A stretch of DNA of 64,000 nucleotides, taken from positions 3,350,501 through 3,414,500 of the forward strand of contig OX637290.1 of the NCBI GenBank assembly GCA_951799445.1. The letters run 5' to 3'. This document shows, piece by piece, positions 60,341 to 64,000 of the stretch. The notes under the pieces are model-generated. The model ran no database searches. It was given only the letters and a program-made list of their open reading frames with translations, and was not told the DNA's origin. This DNA is from Pseudisothecium myosuroides. Taxonomy: Eukaryota; Streptophyta; Bryopsida; Hypnales; Lembophyllaceae. A program made the position numbers and the translations under genes. The first letter of the stretch is position 1, and each line of letters begins with the position of its first letter.

Positions 60341-60648
60341 ATTAGAAGGGATTTGGGGTCAAGAAAGGGCCGTTTTAGGCCCGTTCCCCAATCTGTCCCC
60401 ATGCTGTGAATAGTGGTATGGGCTGTCCGAAAAATATATATATATATATATTTTTTTTTTTAATTTTTTTTTTTTTTTACCAAATTTCATTTTAAGAATA
60501 AAAAAAAAAAAAAAAAATCTGATGTGGCCGAGTCCCGACCACGTCACCCTGCTGCGGTGGCGCAGTTTCAGCAGTCAGGAACTATTCAACACTTGTGGAG
60601 AACTCATGGGAACTCGTGGCCCTTTAGAGGGCCCAAATTCTCTCTAAT
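60341..60648. mobile_element. MITE, ATTAGAA family, copy 2
   Basis: 308 bp, inverted relative to copy 1 at 5705-5948. Ends are ATTAGAAGGGATTTGGGG and (reverse complement) ATTAGAGAGAATTTGGGCC. It is longer than copy 1 because of an expanded (TA)n/poly-T/poly-A tract at 60434-60517. Non-coding. Confidence 0.68.
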
Positions 60649-61771
60649 GGGTTTCATTTGAATTACATTTTTTTAATATGATGAATTGAATTGGCATTTT
60701 TCAAACTTGAAATCCTTTGTCCTTGATGGGTTAATCCAAGGATTTCAATTGATGTTTTTCCTAATGTAATTTGGCAACTTCTAGCTTGTTGTTCTAGATT
60801 TCAATTTCACCTATGTATATGATTTTTTTTGAAGTTGATTCCAACGAAGAAATGAAGTTAATCAAGTCTAGTTTCTACTCCAATTTGGAAATTCGAAATC
60901 CTCAAAATATAATATTTTATTGCAATTTTGAACTTTGACCTTACAACCATAGAGTTTTGATTTTCTAATTTTAAAATGACACAATAATTTGGTTTACACT
61001 ATGATATTCGACACTATAATTTGTAAAATTCAGATTTTTTTTATTGCATTTGGTATTTGATATGAAACTTTTTTTATTTAAAAATCCATGATAAATTCAA
61101 AGTTTACAAAGAATACTGAATTTTTTATTTAAAAGATCAATTTAACTAATTATGGACAAATCCAGGAATTATGGACATTCTTTGCAATTGAAATGTATCG
61201 GCCAGCGGCCGACACTTGTTTATTTTTTATTCTTTTTAAATTGTATTTGACCCAAAATGATGATTTTGATCCTTCTAAAATTCAATAATCTACATTTGAA
61301 CAACATATATATCATATTTCATCGTATATGTGCAAATGCGATGTTAATTCTGGACTATGATTTGTCCAGAATTAGTTAAATTGGAGTTTTAAGTAAAGCA
61401 TGAGATTTCATTTGTGAAAAACAAACATTAAGAATTTCACTCATTTTATATATAGTTGCAAAATGGGAGCAAGGAGGACTTTTAGAGTGAAGGATTTTGA
61501 AGTTTGAATAAGTGATCACAAGGTTAGCTTTTCCAAGTTAACCCTTAAACGATGAGGAGGCCATTATGTGGCTGATGGATGATAGAGAATCAAACTGTGT
61601 AGGACAAAAGTGCAACTATTCATCTTCGGAATTTGTTGTGAAAGGGGAGATCTTCTATAGTAGCTTGACTTCCAATGAGTGCTTTTACAAATTTTTAAGC
61701 CAATGATTCACACGGTAATGCAAAAGGACGTTTTTGAGGGTCACCCCTTTGTCCATTAACTCCTTTGTCCA
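60649..61771. other. AT-rich spacer, nothing recognised
   Basis: No coding potential and no repeat ends found. Confidence 0.4.
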
Positions 61772-62431
61772 TTAACCCCTAAATGCCCAAACCCTTTTTT
61801 GAACTTCTAGGAATTTGCTCTAAATTGAACAAAAGGTCAACATTTTGATAAGTTCATTCAGTTTTTTTATGAATTGTAACCGTACAAATTCAAACTAGAC
61901 ATGTTAGAGGTCACATAGGGAAAAAAACAAAACAATATCACTTATGAATTGAAAGATTATAATGTTTGAACATGAGGGTGTTAAAAATGCAAAAGTGACT
62001 TGAAGTCTTTCAATCCCCTTTTCACATGCCAAATCTAAAAAGTTGGTCAACAAAAAAATATGATGTTAAAGGACCTAACATGCATAACCCCAATCAATTT
62101 ACGGCTTCTCAAAATCTACTCTACAATTTTTTAAAATGAATTTCTAATGTGATTTTTCCTCCAAGATCTAGTGTATTTGAGTCTCATATCCAAGAGCCCT
62201 CAACACTACGGAAATTAAAGTCAAGATTGGAATGGGTCCCCTTGCACAAAATTTTGAATAGAAAAATCATAATCCATCATTTTCAAAATCGGATTTTTGA
62301 TACTAAAACTAGACTTCAAAAAGAATTTTTCAAAAATATAAATTACTAAAAATAGCAACTTGGTTAGGTTTTATTTAACTTCAAAGTTTTGTCGACACCC
62401 AAATTGGGTGCCTTGGGCATTTAGGGGTTAA
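61772..62431. mobile_element. TTAA-flanked non-autonomous element, family 2
   Basis: 660 bp with perfect 19-bp ends TTAACCCCTAAATGCCCAA (61772-61790) and the complement TTGGGCATTTAGGGGTTAA (62413-62431). It shares the TTAACCCCTAAA start with family 1 but differs after that and inside. No coding frame of note. Confidence 0.82.
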
Positions 62432-63350
62432 GGGTTAATTCACTTGACTTGAATTAAGGGCCCGGTTTATACTTGGGGCCGAATTGAAGGCCAGCCGGAA
62501 CTCTCCAAGTTTAAACCAATAGGATCACTCTATTTCTCCAAATCCGGCCCAAGGGCTTTATACTTGGGGCCGGATGGAACTAGAACTCATCCTACGTGTC
62601 GCCTTAGGTGGCGTGGTTTTGGCGCCAAACCATCTGGCCTCAAGGGAGCAATGGCGACGAGGTTTTGGGTGGCCCGAACTCCCATCTAGGGCTGGATTGG
62701 GCTCCTCCGTTGGATCATGAACATCTCCACCGTCAATTAATGAAAGTTATTATTTTAAACTTTGACCCTTCATAACTTTTGCATACAGTATCCAAATGCC
62801 ACGTTCTTTGGTGCAGTGGAACCTCCTTTCACTTGCCAACAAATAAATTTGAAAATTTAAACAATATGAATTCACATAAACTTGACAGACTGTGAATTCA
62901 TATTGTGACTGTGAATCAGTCAAACTGTGACTGAATACTGTGAATTCACATTAACAAACAGTTTGAATTCACATACTGTGAAATCAGTGTGAAGTCATAC
63001 TGTGGATTCACGTTAACAAACAAATTTGATTCATATTGGTCAAGTACCTGGTCATTTGGTCAAGCGTCATTAGTTCGCTATGTTAATTGAATATATATTT
63101 TTTAATTTTTCCATGATATAGTCAAGAATTTAGATTCTTAGGTGCACCTTTATTTTCCATAATTGAAAGCATCTAAATAAAATGTAATTTTTTCCTAAAT
63201 AAATTCTTTGCAAAAAGCATACTCCAGAGTACCGGTAGTATTTAAAAAAATGCTTATCATACTTAAGTTTTTTTAGCACAAATGGAGATAATAGTGATAA
63301 GTTAACATTGTGATATAATTGGTATACTTCTTGAGCCCAAATAACCCCTA
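62432..63350. repeat. Spacer with local repeats
   Basis: 62470-62575 contains the phrase 'tttatacttggggccg' twice. 62866-63025 is a patch of diverged units around the palindromic core GAATTC (tgtgaattcacat, tgtgaattcatat, tttgaattcacat) plus 'cattaacaaacag' and 'cgttaacaaacaa'. 62580-62700 is GC-richer with no recognisable gene. Confidence 0.5.
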
Positions 63351-64000
63351 AAGGATCGGCATGCGTTTTTTGGTTGTATAGAAATTTTGGACAGGTTTAG
63401 GTGACTAGAGATTTCCATATTTTAAGCTGAAATTTTAATAGAAGGTGGGCGTGAGGAATATCTTTCATATGCACTAAATTTCATGACATTTGGAAATAGA
63501 AGTCAAAAGTTATGGCCACATATGTTACTTTTTTTTTGTAACTGGGTAGTCCGGGTAGATCAAAATAATCACTTTTTTCAAGAATAAAAATTTGAAATTG
63601 GTTTTCTAGTGTTATATATACGTGGAAAGCTTTGAATCATTCCATTTTGACCAATGAGTCAAAAGTTATGAGGTTTTTTAGTTTGCGGGTAGTTATAGAT
63701 TGTCTACTCTGAAATAAACTTTGAAGTCGTTTATTTCACTCAATTTTCAATATTTTTTGAAAAAAATAAAATCATAGGATGAAGGTTGATTATTACAACA
63801 TTACAACCATTGGAATTGACATTTTTCAATTCCATAATTAAATTTTTAACAATTTAGTATTTTGGATCATTCTCTACTTCTTTCTACTTACTATTTTTTT
63901 TGTATATGTTGTACAATTCCAAATGATTTGAAATTTTTTAAGCATGTAGCCAACTTGTCTAGGAAAAAGATTTCAAAGAAGCGCCACCATTTTGGACATT
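63351..64000. mobile_element. TTAA family 1 element, copy 5, cut by window end
   Basis: Starts ATAACCCCTAAAGGATC (the TTAA has become ATAA) and is collinear with copy 4. The GC box is at 63544-63558 (GGGTAGTCCGGGTAG), 193 bp from the end. The right end lies beyond the window. Confidence 0.75.

Noticed and set aside
62385..62400. TTGTCGACAC, close to the zinc-deficiency response element bound by bZIP19/23
   Set aside because: One mismatch to the consensus, and it lies at the edge of a transposable element far from any gene.

Overview
The window is nuclear DNA of a land plant. Five multi-exon genes with short GT-AG introns encode plant-type proteins: an A-type cyclin, PIG-N, DNA polymerase eta, a coclaurine N-methyltransferase-like enzyme and a bZIP19/23-type zinc-sensing transcription factor. 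I assembled every exon by eye from splice sites and reading phase. The long AT-rich spacers full of small inverted-repeat transposons, and a piggyBac element (a superfamily rarely noted in plants), make me lean to an early-diverging lineage such as a bryophyte or lycophyte. I cannot name the species.

Layout. 208-1997 (-) is cyclin A. 3.3-25 kb is a transposon-rich spacer holding a 5.4-kb piggyBac element (13872-19320) with a 1068-residue uninterrupted transposase, plus several non-autonomous elements. 25485-33064 (+) is a 17-exon PIG-N gene. 33.8-34.7 kb holds a decayed LRR-like fragment. 35493-41128 (-) is a 12-exon DNA polymerase eta gene with one unexplained reading-phase break. 41.2-48 kb is a second repeat spacer with two TTAA-flanked elements. 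48215-51599 (+) is an 8-exon SAM-dependent methyltransferase gene. 53325-54423 (-) is a two-exon bZIP gene with an intact Cys/His zinc-sensor motif. 55-64 kb is a third repeat spacer with nested elements.

The genes are unrelated housekeeping or regulatory loci with no sign of joint function: cell cycle, GPI-anchor synthesis in the ER, translesion replication, small-molecule methylation and zinc homeostasis. The most unusual content is the mobile DNA. There is a candidate complete piggyBac element with TTAA ends. There are also two families of TTAA-flanked elements whose ends begin CCCCTAAA, giving five members of one family (one cut by the window edge), one full member of the other, and several degenerate pieces. 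A family of near-perfect palindromes has conserved outer arms and different inner arms, and there is a hAT-like element with a perfect 8-bp target duplication. No tRNA, rRNA or CRISPR was recognised.
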